Shown here in pieces: positions 41,393 to 50,262 of a DNA stretch of 64,000 bases. Positions within the stretch are counted from its first letter, which is position 1; every line of letters starts with the position of its first letter. The notes under the pieces were generated by a model that saw nothing but the letters and a program-made list of their open reading frames with translations, searched no databases and was not told the DNA's origin. Origin of the DNA: a virus; the IMG/VR virus record IMGVR_UViG_3300008954_000020, positions 1 through 64,000 of that record, one strand, 5' to 3'. The position numbers and the translations under genes are program-made.

Positions 41393-43110
41393 AACATTTT
41401 GCTGAAATTATTTTGTTTTTCAAAGGTCATTTGGTTTGGAAATTTATCAGCCAATTGATCTGATTTGTGGCTGATTACGAATATATTACATCTTTGACTT
41501 AAAGAATGTATCAATTTTAAAAATTCTTCTGTACCAAAAGCATCGAGCGACGAATCAAATACTTCATCAAGAATTAAAAGATTTGTATTTGCACTATTCT
41601 TTAATCTAGCAATTTCTCGCCATGACAAAAGAAGTGATAAATCAATTCTCATTTTTTCTCCTTCGCTAAATGACATGTAACTAAAATCGTCACGGTGTCT
41701 GCTCTTGATGGTTTCATTGAATTCTTCGTCTAATGTAAATTGAGCAAAGAAGTCCATTGAAGCCAAATATTTGTTGATGAGTTTATTCATCATAGGAAGA
41801 TAGTGTTTAATGATTTTTGATTTGATACCGCCATCCTTTAACAACGAAGTGGCAATATCATAATAATACAAATCTTCAATTCGTTCTTTCTTTTCTTCCT
41901 GTTGTATATTCATATTTTGTTTGTAGGTTGTGAGTTTTTCAGTTTCACTTTTGATTTGGTCTTGGTCTTTTTTAATCAGTTCAGTTTGTTCTACTAATTT
42001 TTCCATATACCCAACGGCTGCACTAACCCACCCATTCTTAGAAGAAATGTCATCTTCCAATGCAGTAATTTCAGAAAGTTTGTTGTCTACTGTAATGGAA
42101 TGTTCTTGTATTTCTTCGTAATGAACAGCAAGTTCTTCCATTGCATTTTCAATTTCAACCAACTTATCTTTCTTCCGTTCAACAGTTTTAATTACATTGG
42201 TATTTGATTCATCAATATCTTGTGTACAGGTGGGACAAACTTCATTCATTTCAAAGAATAAAATGCCCTCTTCGGCTTTTCTTTTATTTGATCCTAGTTG
42301 TTTCTTTAGAACTTCAACCCTTCGAATCTTTGATTGTAAATCACCATACGATTTTATTTCTTTTCGTTTGTGGTCTGATGTTAATCTCAAGTCTTCGATT
42401 TTGGTTTGATGGTTTTTAATTTTCTTCTTGGTTTCTAATATTTCTTTTTCGTTTTCTGCGGAACTTTGTTCTGATTTCTTAGATACATTTTCGATATGAG
42501 ATTCTAGTATTTCGATTTTTTCTTTTAGAACTTCGATGTTAAATATAATCTCTCTGTGTTCTTCTCGACAAGTTGATATGTGGGTTTTAAGAATCGTATT
42601 CATATCAGAAAAGATATTGATATCCAGAATATCTTCAATAACTCCACGCCGGTCTGATGTACTTAATTGCATAAAAGGAACAAAGGACGAACTACCTAAA
42701 ATCACAACTTGTGTAAAAGACTTATAATTCATTTTTAGAATTTGGTCTTCCAACATTCGCTGATAATCTTTTGTCTTGGCATTTTGGTCGAATAATTCCC
42801 CGTTTCGATAAATTTCAAATTTCTTGGGTTTTATACCTCTGATAATTTTATATGAATCATCACCAATTTCAAACTCTACTTCCACCCACAAGTTTTTCTT
42901 GTTTATACTGTTAACCAATTGCGGAATATTAATTTTTCGAAATGGTTTTCCAAATAACCCAAAGGTGATAGAATCTAATAATGCAAAAGATTTTCCATGA
43001 CCGTTATTCCCTGATACAAGAGTCATAGAATGTCGGTCTAATTGTATTTCTGTAACAGCGTTTCCGAATGAACCAAAGTTTCGGAAACGAACTTTCTTAA
43101 AATTTATCAC
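41389..43110 (-). CDS. 46: Recombination nuclease subunit gp46 (Rad50/SbcC-like)
   Basis: The 573-residue ATPase has Walker A GNNGHGKS (34-41), the signature FSEGEKMRIDLSLLL, and Walker B LLILDEVFDS, with a long coiled coil between and a zinc hook CPTC in its middle. With gp47 it resects DNA ends for recombination-dependent replication. The start is GTG, overlapping the gp47 stop as GTGA. Confidence 0.95.
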   Translation of the reverse strand: MINFKKVRFRNFGSFGNAVTEIQLDRHSMTLVSGNNGHGKSFALLDSITFGLFGKPFRKINIPQLVNSINKKNLWVEVEFEIGDDSYKIIRGIKPKKFEIYRNGELFDQNAKTKDYQRMLEDQILKMNYKSFTQVVILGSSSFVPFMQLSTSDRRGVIEDILDINIFSDMNTILKTHISTCREEHREIIFNIEVLKEKIEILESHIENVSKKSEQSSAENEKEILETKKKIKNHQTKIEDLRLTSDHKRKEIKSYGDLQSKIRRVEVLKKQLGSNKRKAEEGILFFEMNEVCPTCTQDIDESNTNVIKTVERKKDKLVEIENAMEELAVHYEEIQEHSITVDNKLSEITALEDDISSKNGWVSAAVGYMEKLVEQTELIKKDQDQIKSETEKLTTYKQNMNIQQEEKKERIEDLYYYDIATSLLKDGGIKSKIIKHYLPMMNKLINKYLASMDFFAQFTLDEEFNETIKSRHRDDFSYMSFSEGEKMRIDLSLLLSWREIARLKNSANTNLLILDEVFDSSLDAFGTEEFLKLIHSLSQRCNIFVISHKSDQLADKFPNQMTFEKQNNFSKML

Positions 43111-44171
43111 TGTGAAAGACTCTCCGTGTACAGGTCTTTAATTATCTTCTTCAACTTTCCTGTGTTTTCAATTTCTTCCATTGTATCAATCTCATTCAGA
43201 ATAAGTGTCAGTGTATCCTTGGACATGTCAATAACATCCTCATCATCAATTTCTTGTTGAATTATGTCTTCAATAATTGTGAGATTGCCTACTTGTGCAT
43301 TATACAGTTTATCTAAGAACCTGTCAAACAAATAAGGACTTCTTTTATATCTTACAAAAACTTTAACTTGCCCATTTTTATATTTTTTGAAATCGCCGGA
43401 CTTAATCCAATCTTCGATTTTTTCTGATTCACTATCATCATAATCGATAGCATGAAACATCCGTAATGGGTTTTCAATAAATTCAAGAGTTCTAGTTTCT
43501 GTATCAAAAACATGAAATCCCTTTCGGACATTTAAATCCGTAAAAGTAATTTGATACTGGGCTCCCAAATAATAAATGTTATCTTTATTGCTCTTTTGAT
43601 GAAAGTGTCCAGACCAAACTTGTTCAAATCGTTTTAACGGTTTATCATCCATCCCACCATCATGTCTAATGCCGGGCACAATTTCATAACCATTTAATTC
43701 AAAATGACCCACAGCAATAGGACATGCCGTAGAGTCCAATAACTTTAAACACTTGTCTTTGTTTGATTTATTTATCCACGGAACCATAACAAAACCTTCT
43801 TTATCTAACCACAGTTCTTGTGGTGTTTCGATGATATTAAAGTTTTTGTAACGGTTACCTAACAATTCACGAACAGAATTTAGTTCGTTAGTATTTTTGT
43901 AATAGGTATCGTGATTACCAAGAATAATATGAGTTTCTATACCGATATCTTCTAACGGTTCTAGAAATCTTTTTCTGGTATTATTAAGTGTATTGAAATT
44001 TACAAATTTCCTTCTGTCCATCAAATCGCCCAAGTGAAAAATAGCGTCTATTTTATTCTCTTGGATGTAGGGAAAGAAGGTTTCTTCAAAAAACTGAAAG
44101 AAGTAATCTGCAAATATTTGGGAGTCCGCTCGAGCCCCAAAGTGCGTGTCATTAATCAGTGCTATCTTCAT
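43107..44171 (-). CDS. 47: Recombination nuclease subunit gp47 (Mre11/SbcD-like)
   Basis: The 354-residue phosphoesterase has the metal motifs INDTHFGAR (1), HLGDLMDRRK (2), ILGNHDTYYK (3), and VGHFELNG plus WSGHFHQKS later. It is the nuclease partner of gp46. The C-terminal region (YTESLSQ end) is the gp46-binding part by family analogy. The gene overlaps gp55 by 20 bases. Confidence 0.95.
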   Translation of the reverse strand: MKIALINDTHFGARADSQIFADYFFQFFEETFFPYIQENKIDAIFHLGDLMDRRKFVNFNTLNNTRKRFLEPLEDIGIETHIILGNHDTYYKNTNELNSVRELLGNRYKNFNIIETPQELWLDKEGFVMVPWINKSNKDKCLKLLDSTACPIAVGHFELNGYEIVPGIRHDGGMDDKPLKRFEQVWSGHFHQKSNKDNIYYLGAQYQITFTDLNVRKGFHVFDTETRTLEFIENPLRMFHAIDYDDSESEKIEDWIKSGDFKKYKNGQVKVFVRYKRSPYLFDRFLDKLYNAQVGNLTIIEDIIQQEIDDEDVIDMSKDTLTLILNEIDTMEEIENTGKLKKIIKDLYTESLSQ

Positions 44172-44706
44172 TATCTAAAAACTCGTCTAGGCTTCCTTGC
44201 TTTTTTTTAGTTTTCTTTTTCTTTGGTTCGAACTTTTCAATATCTGTTGGAGACAATCTCATCATGTCTGCAATTGGATTATCGCTATTTGTTCTGACCT
44301 TTAAATTTTCTTTAATTGAACCGTCAATATCGGTTATTTCCATCATTTTGTATTTGATGTAATTTTGTTTCTTTTCTTTTTGAATTCTACGCAGGAATGC
44401 ATAATAAATTATTTGAGTAAAATATGAAAATGGATTTTTAGATTTATCAGGGTCGAAATTACTGCAATACATTAAACAGTTTTCGATTCCATCCCCTATC
44501 ATTTCTTCTCGATAGGGATAATTTATAAAGTTTGGTCGCCAAGCCAAATTTGTTGCAATGTCAACAAAACATTTTCCAATATATTCGGTAACAGGAGGTT
44601 TATCTTCCCCTTGTGCCTCAGCATTTTTTACTTGTTCTTTCCATTGTTTCATTGCCGCATAAAATTCTTTATTATCAATATAATGATTTACTTTCTTTTT
44701 AGCCAT
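44152..44706 (-). CDS. 55: Late-transcription sigma factor gp55
   Basis: The 184-residue protein (T4: 185) directs host RNA polymerase to TATAAATA promoters. The conserved core is NFINYPYREEMIGDGIENCL, FDPDKSKNPFSYFTQIIYYAF and RRIQKEKK, the region 2-like part. The C-terminal SLDEFLD (172-178) is the expected sliding-clamp tail. A near-consensus early promoter (44739-44766) precedes it, with AGGAGG before the ATG, so it is made early to open the late programme. Confidence 0.94.
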   Translation of the reverse strand: MAKKKVNHYIDNKEFYAAMKQWKEQVKNAEAQGEDKPPVTEYIGKCFVDIATNLAWRPNFINYPYREEMIGDGIENCLMYCSNFDPDKSKNPFSYFTQIIYYAFLRRIQKEKKQNYIKYKMMEITDIDGSIKENLKVRTNSDNPIADMMRLSPTDIEKFEPKKKKTKKKQGSLDEFLDNEDSTD

Positions 44707-44738
44707 GATTCATTCTAGAACCTCCTTCCATATCACAT

Positions 44739-44766
44739 AGTATACACCAAAAATGTACTATGTCAA
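44739..44766 (-). promoter_or_regulatory. Early sigma70-type promoter of the gp55-gp47-gp46 operon
   Basis: TTGACA (44766-44761), 16-base spacer, TATACT (44744-44739). The predicted start gives a leader of about 26 bases with AAGGAGG before the gp55 ATG. Confidence 0.8.
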
Positions 44767-44869
44767 GTTTTTTTATTTAATTTTGAATTTTGTTCTTGCT
44801 TTGTGGCTTGCCAATGGTATTATCTCATTGTAGCCGTTTGTAGATTTAAATAGGTTGCCAGCCTTAAGG

Positions 44870-45502
44870 CTAGAGATAATCTTTGGGGTCGATTGGCCAA
44901 TGTCCATAATGATTTCCGAATTCATCGGGGTCATCAAATTTTTCTGGGCAATCGTCATCAAAGTCCCAATCATCTTGAGTGATTGTTTGTGTTTCATCGG
45001 TGTGTGCATCAATCAATGTCATTAAATCATTTAAAAAATCTTCAGTAATTGGCAATTGTAATTTATTCAATTTTTCCATGATTGAAGCTTCATCCATTAT
45101 GTCTCCCTCTTGATTTTTTATATCTTCTAAAAGTTCTGATAAATCTGCTTCTGAGAAGTTATTCATGGCATCTTCAACCATTTTTGAGATTTCATTTTCT
45201 TTGAAAAGGCCGGGAGCATCGTCATGATTCATTCTGCGTTCATACATTTCTGTAATTTTTGGATCGGCAGTACTGGTGTGTAAAACACGGTTCTTTTCTA
45301 TAGTTGTAGATAAATCTATTGAAAATTTCAACCAATCTCGAAGGAATATAAATTCCTTTGAATTCATGGGGTTTTCACCCATCATAAATGCATTAATTGA
45401 ATATGGTCTATTTACAGTATATTCTTTATCGTTTTCGGAAACTAGATTTCCGATTACGCTTTCTCCTGATAATAGTCGAAATATTACTGGGCCCTTTTTC
45501 AT
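44870..45502 (-). CDS. Unknown acidic protein with a possible Sm-like N-terminus
   Basis: The 210-residue protein opens with VIFRLLSGESVIGNLVSENDKEYTV, a strand pattern like an Sm/Lsm or SH3-type barrel, followed by FLRDWLKFS. The rest is acidic and helical, ending in many Asp/Glu (DDWDFDDDCPEKFDDPDEF). GGAAGG precedes the ATG. It lies between uvsW and gp55; a palindrome AGCCTTAAGGCT (44860-44871) spans its stop. No function can be assigned. Confidence 0.65.
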   Translation of the reverse strand: MKKGPVIFRLLSGESVIGNLVSENDKEYTVNRPYSINAFMMGENPMNSKEFIFLRDWLKFSIDLSTTIEKNRVLHTSTADPKITEMYERRMNHDDAPGLFKENEISKMVEDAMNNFSEADLSELLEDIKNQEGDIMDEASIMEKLNKLQLPITEDFLNDLMTLIDAHTDETQTITQDDWDFDDDCPEKFDDPDEFGNHYGHWPIDPKDYL

Positions 45503-45505
45503 GTC

Positions 45506-47005
45506 TTATCCTTCCGAATAAAGATTTATTGGTACTACACGGTATTCAAATTTTTCAGATTTGTATATCTTAAGTCGTTCATATGCGTGTCGCAATGTAT
45601 GATTATTCCATTTTTTCCAATGAAGATCATCTGCGATATCATATAGTTTTGCTTTATCTTTGTGTTCTGACTTTCTTAGTTGCCTTCCTATACTTTGTAA
45701 GACTCTAATCCTACTTTTTGATGGTGAAGAAAACACGATATTGTGTAGTCTTTTTATCGAAATTCCTGTACTAAAAGTTCCGTATGAAGCAATTATAATT
45801 GCGTTAGATTCTTTCTCTGTAATTTGACGAATCTTTTCTCTAACTTCAATATCAGTCCCTCCGTACACGAAAAATATATTTCGATTTTTACACTTGTGTT
45901 CCATTGTTTTACATAATGGTTTACCGTGTTTTGAAACAAACTGAAATAATACTAATGTATTCCCCTTTAACTTATTACAGAGATTACAAATAAAATCATT
46001 TCTCTTAGTATTTGAAAGAAGATAATCTATCTCCCCTTGATATGTAGACCTTTTAATTTCGTTGCGTATGTATTCTGGATATTTTAACAGGATACAATCT
46101 ATAGAAAAGTCACTAAGAAGGTCTTTTTCAATTAATTTTTTAGTAGTTGTTACTTTAAATATCGGCCCGAATAGACCTTCGATTACGAGTTTGTGGGTTT
46201 GAGTTCCGTCCAGTGTTCCTGTTGTGCCGAATCGGTACGGGCACTCTTCTAGTTTGGACATAATGTTTGTCAAAGATTTGGCTTTGAACAGATGGCATTC
46301 GTCCCCGACAACCATTGAAAATTCGTTGAAATAAGTTTTTGGTAATTTGTAAATACTTTGCCATGTTGAGATAACCACCCTTTTCTTTTTAATAAGTTTC
46401 TCTCTGCCAGCAAATACTTTGTGACAGTTTTTCTCTACATCCCAATCTGATTGGGAACTATAATCTGCAAAGTCATTATACATTTGGGTTACAAGTGATG
46501 TTGTTGGTACGACTATCAATACCTTTTTGTTCGATTCAATATGTTCAAGGTAATATCTCATCAACATGTAAATTATTAAAGACTTTCCTGATCCAGTGGG
46601 TGAAAGTAATAAACATCTTTCGCTGTTTACTGCATACTCAAAAGCCATAGATTGGTGTTTATGTGGTGAAACTGGTTTATCAGATATACGGATATCAAGT
46701 GAATCAATAAATTCACCGAAGTCGTTTTGTCTATCATTTAGTTGTAGGTCTGGGTCTACTTCGCAAGAGTAGTTTCTGTCTTTAGCAAACTTAACAACAT
46801 AGTCCAGAAGTCCTGCGTATATTCTTTGACTGTGTACATTATAGAGTTTAATCTGGCCGTCCCACATCTTATTTCTAAATGCGGGCATATATTCATGGCC
46901 AGGAACTTTAAATGTGAAGAAATCCGAAAGCTCTTTTGCAAGCCCTCGTTCACAGTTAACTCTTATGTTGACTGAATCAACGGGTTGTATTACCAAATCA
47001 TTCAT
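45506..47005 (-). CDS. uvsW: Recombination helicase UvsW
   Basis: The 499-residue superfamily 2 helicase has LLLSPTGSGKSLIIY (motif I), VPTTSLVTQMYNDF (Ia), VVGDECHLFKA (II), FGTTGTLDG (III) and VLQSIGRQLRKS (VI). The N-terminal domain aligns with T4 UvsW (FRNKMWDGQIKLY versus FRYGNWDGRIRLL), which fixes the ATG at 47005; the longer frame to 47083 is rejected. UvsW unwinds branched DNA and R-loops at late times. Its start codon is in a hairpin that also holds a late-promoter-like element (47003-47031). Confidence 0.93.
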   Translation of the reverse strand: MNDLVIQPVDSVNIRVNCERGLAKELSDFFTFKVPGHEYMPAFRNKMWDGQIKLYNVHSQRIYAGLLDYVVKFAKDRNYSCEVDPDLQLNDRQNDFGEFIDSLDIRISDKPVSPHKHQSMAFEYAVNSERCLLLSPTGSGKSLIIYMLMRYYLEHIESNKKVLIVVPTTSLVTQMYNDFADYSSQSDWDVEKNCHKVFAGREKLIKKKRVVISTWQSIYKLPKTYFNEFSMVVGDECHLFKAKSLTNIMSKLEECPYRFGTTGTLDGTQTHKLVIEGLFGPIFKVTTTKKLIEKDLLSDFSIDCILLKYPEYIRNEIKRSTYQGEIDYLLSNTKRNDFICNLCNKLKGNTLVLFQFVSKHGKPLCKTMEHKCKNRNIFFVYGGTDIEVREKIRQITEKESNAIIIASYGTFSTGISIKRLHNIVFSSPSKSRIRVLQSIGRQLRKSEHKDKAKLYDIADDLHWKKWNNHTLRHAYERLKIYKSEKFEYRVVPINLYSEG

Positions 47006-47031
47006 TCCATTAGTATTTATGCTATGGAATG
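47003..47031 (-). promoter_or_regulatory. Hairpin over the uvsW start codon with late-promoter motif in the loop
   Basis: CATTCCAT (47031-47024) pairs perfectly with ATGGAATG (47010-47003), whose last three bases are the uvsW start. The loop carries CATAAATA (47021-47014), one base from the late consensus. Read-through RNA would hide the start; RNA begun at the late element would lack the 5' arm and have a very short leader. Confidence 0.6.
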
Positions 47032-47534
47032 ATGGATTCTCCGTCAAAAAGAACTTTAATGTCTTTTCTCTCAATTCGACCATCCCAATTTACTACATCA
47101 ATTCCAGCAGCATTCATTAATTCTAGGCCTCTATCGATACTTTCTTTCCATCTATTTGTGGCAAGTTCGTACATTAAATGATGGCCTACAAATTTAGAAA
47201 TACCGCTTTGAACAATTCCCCTAGCACATTCAGCGCAACACCACCAAGGACAATACATGATTAACCCAGAAGTTGAAAACCCCTTTAATGCACATCTATA
47301 AATAGCATTTCTTTCTGCATGTTCAAAGTACTCATACTTTTCGGGTCGTTCAAACATAGATTTTGTTGGATTAATACCATGTGTAAAGGTATTTGTTGCA
47401 TATGTAACCACACCCTCTGCGGGTGAAACTAATACACAACCAACTTGCGTTACGGGGTCTTGACTTTTATCTCTTGCATATTTGTATGCTTCGGTGAGAT
47501 ATACCCTATCCATAGGATCGAAAGATTCACTCAT
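47022..47534 (-). CDS. cd: dCMP deaminase
   Basis: The 170-residue zinc enzyme converts dCMP to dUMP for thymidylate synthesis. FEHAERNAIY holds the zinc His and catalytic Glu, and CPWWCCAECARGI the two zinc cysteines. The ATG at 47534 overlaps the uvsY stop as ATGA. It feeds ThyX together with dUTPase. Its 3' end overlaps the uvsW hairpin element. Confidence 0.93.
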   Translation of the reverse strand: MSESFDPMDRVYLTEAYKYARDKSQDPVTQVGCVLVSPAEGVVTYATNTFTHGINPTKSMFERPEKYEYFEHAERNAIYRCALKGFSTSGLIMYCPWWCCAECARGIVQSGISKFVGHHLMYELATNRWKESIDRGLELMNAAGIDVVNWDGRIERKDIKVLFDGESIIP

Positions 47535-47965
47535 TGGCCACTCACAAACTTTTTCCATTCAATTGCATTTTTGATATTCCATTGGAGATTGTTAATATTT
47601 TTAAGAATTTCTTCGAGATGTTTAATCTTCTCTTCACAATAGTCCATTTTAGAACTAGAAGTAATTAAATCATCATCCGAATCTAAATATTTGTCTATAT
47701 CTTGTTTGAGGATGTGTAATTGAAACGGTTCCCAGCCCAATTCTTTCAGGGTTTCTTCGTCTAACTTGCCGGTGTAGTACTCCCATTTGACCCTGTATAA
47801 GCGCTTGTAGTCCGCCCTAAGGCGTTTGTATACCATAGTTTCATTGCGTAGGTAATTGAGGTACTTATTATGTAATTGTGGGATATTTAACGATGCAATA
47901 TCCAGTTCGGTTGGGTCTACTTGCAAGTCCCGTTCAGCCTGATTCATTATTTCTTTTAAATCCAT
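47531..47965 (-). CDS. uvsY: Recombination mediator UvsY
   Basis: The 144-residue protein (T4: 137) loads UvsX onto single-stranded DNA. UvsY-like landmarks are MDLKEIMNQAERDL, HNKYLNYLRNETMVYKRLRADY, YYTGK and the C-terminal helical KNINNLQWNIKNAIEWKKF. The ATG at 47965 lies only six bases after the -10 TATAAT and lacks a Shine-Dalgarno, so the message may be leaderless. Confidence 0.92.
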   Translation of the reverse strand: MDLKEIMNQAERDLQVDPTELDIASLNIPQLHNKYLNYLRNETMVYKRLRADYKRLYRVKWEYYTGKLDEETLKELGWEPFQLHILKQDIDKYLDSDDDLITSSSKMDYCEEKIKHLEEILKNINNLQWNIKNAIEWKKFVSGQ

Positions 47966-47971
47966 AAACAA

Positions 47972-47999
47972 ATTATACCACAAAAAAGTGGAATGTCAA
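47972..47999 (-). promoter_or_regulatory. Early sigma70-type promoter of uvsY
   Basis: TTGACA (47999-47994), 16-base spacer, TATAAT (47977-47972), with TGG before the -10. The spacer contains the inverted repeat CCAC-TTTTTT-GTGG, which could be an operator or part of a terminator for the upstream gene. Confidence 0.82.
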
Positions 48000-48656
48000 T
48001 CAATATCCTGAAAGAGTTGTTACAGAATATGTATCGTACTGAAACGAAACATTGGATGTAACGGGGTCTGATGTAGTATCAACACTACTAAATTCTATTT
48101 CACCCAGACTTATGGGGAATGCATTTTTAAAATCGATAACAATCTGTCCGTTTGATTGATTTGTTGTCACTACAACAGACAAATCAGAAAATCTATCGGC
48201 CGTTCGTACCATACCTGTTTTCTTACTTTCGTTTCTAACCGATAGTTGGTCGGTAGGAGTTATAGATGTCATCCAATGATATATTTCCAACCAGTTTGCC
48301 ATCTTTTCATCTACAACAAAATTTAATGTCAAGTTTTCAAATGATGCTTTGCCGCCAGGCATATGAATATCACTAAATGGGGAATCTTGTGTGATAGAAT
48401 CAATTGATATTGTGGGAAGACTTAATGATTGACAGAAAAAGGTTAAATGAGGGGCTCTCCCTAGAACAAATTTATAAGATGTAGGAAGAAGTTGATTTGT
48501 TGTTTTTGGTTGACGAGACTGGGCATTGAGTTCGAGTCCACCTTGACCAGAAATATTATATTCAATTGCTCCAGAATATGTTACACCTGTAGCGGTATCT
48601 GTAATAACATTTCCCTGATTTTCACCAGTTCCACCTTGGGTTACTGTTTGTACCAT
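48000..48656 (-). CDS. Tail-tube-like structural protein (gp19 superfamily)
   Basis: The 218-residue protein resembles T4 gp19-type tube proteins in PHLTFFCQSLSLPTISI, MPGGKASFENLTLNFVVDE and NWLEIYHWM, and differs from the main tube protein at 54472. A second, tail-completion or baseplate-linked tube-fold protein is a reasonable guess. GGAG lies eight bases before the ATG. It stands alone downstream of the capsid terminator. Confidence 0.7.
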   Translation of the reverse strand: MVQTVTQGGTGENQGNVITDTATGVTYSGAIEYNISGQGGLELNAQSRQPKTTNQLLPTSYKFVLGRAPHLTFFCQSLSLPTISIDSITQDSPFSDIHMPGGKASFENLTLNFVVDEKMANWLEIYHWMTSITPTDQLSVRNESKKTGMVRTADRFSDLSVVVTTNQSNGQIVIDFKNAFPISLGEIEFSSVDTTSDPVTSNVSFQYDTYSVTTLSGY

Positions 48657-48696
48657 AGTGATATCTCCATGTTCATTAGTATGTATGTCCCAAATA

Positions 48697-48726
48697 AAAC
48701 AGGGGTTCCCGAAGGAACCCCTGTTT
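48697..48726 (-). terminator. Rho-independent terminator after the capsid gene
   Basis: A perfect 13-base stem (48726-48714 with 48709-48697) closed by a TTCG tetraloop on the minus strand, followed by TTTTATTTG. It lies 26 bases after the gp23 stop and should end the late head operon. Confidence 0.9.
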
Positions 48727-48751
48727 GTTAAGGTTTAATTAACTACTGGAA

Positions 48752-50227
48752 TCAGGAATCAGTACCATGAAGGTTATTGATTTTGAATACTCTGTAGTAT
48801 TGGTTGATACGAGCAGCAGCTGAAGCCTGTGGGTCGGAAGTAATCGCACCAGCGGCAGTAACCACGAATGGGTTATTTACCAGACCGTAACGAGTCTTGA
48901 ATCCGATTTTCGGCTGGAAGGTGTTCTCACCAACGGCACGAACCATTTGCAACGGAACATACGGGCAGTAGAACATACCAGCATCGTAAGGGGAACTTCC
49001 CTTATAACCGACACAACAGAAGTTCACTGAGGTAGCATATGGGTCAACATAGACCTTCATGTTACCAAGAGTACCGACCATAGTGTTGCCAGTGTCATCG
49101 ACATTCATGCCTGGGTCGAAACTAGGCGAGAAGTCAAGAACACCACTCATCGAAAGAGCAGAAGCGACATCTGCGGAACAGATGACGAAGTTACCCTTAC
49201 CACGGCGAGTGTCTTTAGCAATCTGGTTTGCTTCACGCTCGATTTGGAAGACCAAACCACGGAAGCGTTCTGCACTCCAACGGCCGTCAGAGTCAGCATC
49301 CACATCGTAGATACCACCATTACCACCAGATGAACCACCGATACCAGTTGCGGAACCAGCAGCAACAAGCATCGAAGCAAGGTCACTGTGTTGAGCACCG
49401 AGTTTTGCACCAGCATAGATGGTACGAACGACTTCACGGTTGATTTCAGCGAGAATTTCAGTGCTAAGAATATTAGCAAGTTCAGTCTCAGCGTCAAGTC
49501 CATGAACAGCCTTGAGGTCTTGTGCGAGTTCAGTAGTGTACTCAGCTTTGAGGGCACGACTCTTCGCAGTAACGGCTGTCTTCTCGATTGAGAATGTCAT
49601 TTCTTGGAATTGCGTAGTTGCAGAACCAAGAGTTTCAGCAGTAGCAGTGGTCATTCGTGTACCAACAGCATCCGCACTCATATCAGAACCATCTGCATGG
49701 AAGATTGAGTCAACAGCGGAACCGAAGATGTCTGCGTTAGAAGCAGTTACACCTGCGGAACTTGAAGTTGCGGCTTGACCTGCATATCCGATACGAGCTT
49801 CGTTGAACATTGCTTCGTTGTCAGAAGTGCCGCCACCAGCGACTGAGTAGTTACTCTTGAGAGCAAAGATAAGACCAGTAGGGCCTGTCATTGGTTGGAC
49901 ACCGCAAACATCGTATGCCATAAGATTGGGCATTGCTCGGCGAACGAGCGAGATGAGAACAGGGTCAAAACCCTTACGGGTGCTATTGTCTGCTGAACTT
50001 GATACTGCAGCGAGTTGTCCACCGAGGTCACCTGATGTTACAGTTGTTTCGTGAAGGGGTTGAAGAGATTCGCCAGCTTCTTCACGAAGAGCACGCTCTT
50101 CGTTTTCAAGAAGAATGGCAGTTACATTCTTACGATAAGTATCCTTGATCGCCGGTAATTCGGGGTGTTCAAGAATCGGCTGCCACTTATTTTTGACAGC
50201 TTCTGATAATGCTTGTACATTGTCCAT
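48752..50227 (-). CDS. 23: Major capsid protein gp23
   Basis: The 491-residue protein (T4: 521) forms the head shell after cleavage of its N-terminal peptide by gp21. Family landmarks are RRAMPNLMAYDVCGVQPMTGPTGL in the N-terminal third (about residues 95-118), EMTFSIEKTAVTAKSRALKAEYT, and VKVYVDPYA-like strand MKVYVDPYATS near the C-terminus. GGAG lies eight bases before the ATG. A strong terminator follows. Confidence 0.96.
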   Translation of the reverse strand: MDNVQALSEAVKNKWQPILEHPELPAIKDTYRKNVTAILLENEERALREEAGESLQPLHETTVTSGDLGGQLAAVSSSADNSTRKGFDPVLISLVRRAMPNLMAYDVCGVQPMTGPTGLIFALKSNYSVAGGGTSDNEAMFNEARIGYAGQAATSSSAGVTASNADIFGSAVDSIFHADGSDMSADAVGTRMTTATAETLGSATTQFQEMTFSIEKTAVTAKSRALKAEYTTELAQDLKAVHGLDAETELANILSTEILAEINREVVRTIYAGAKLGAQHSDLASMLVAAGSATGIGGSSGGNGGIYDVDADSDGRWSAERFRGLVFQIEREANQIAKDTRRGKGNFVICSADVASALSMSGVLDFSPSFDPGMNVDDTGNTMVGTLGNMKVYVDPYATSVNFCCVGYKGSSPYDAGMFYCPYVPLQMVRAVGENTFQPKIGFKTRYGLVNNPFVVTAAGAITSDPQASAAARINQYYRVFKINNLHGTDS

Positions 50228-50262
50228 TAATAGACTCCTTTTTAATCTAATCTATGTATAAA

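Noticed and set aside
44860-44871. Palindrome AGCCTTAAGGCT after the acidic gene
   Set aside because: Too short to close a loop and without a T-run, so not called as a terminator; an operator role is not supported.
44773-45012. Minus-strand frame extending from the acidic unknown gene into the gap before gp55
   Set aside because: Mostly a shifted frame of the acidic gene. The short part outside it has no ribosome site and lies downstream of the last gene.
47006-47083. N-terminal extension of uvsW to 47083
   Set aside because: The T4 UvsW N-terminus aligns with the start at 47005, and the extension overlaps dCMP deaminase.
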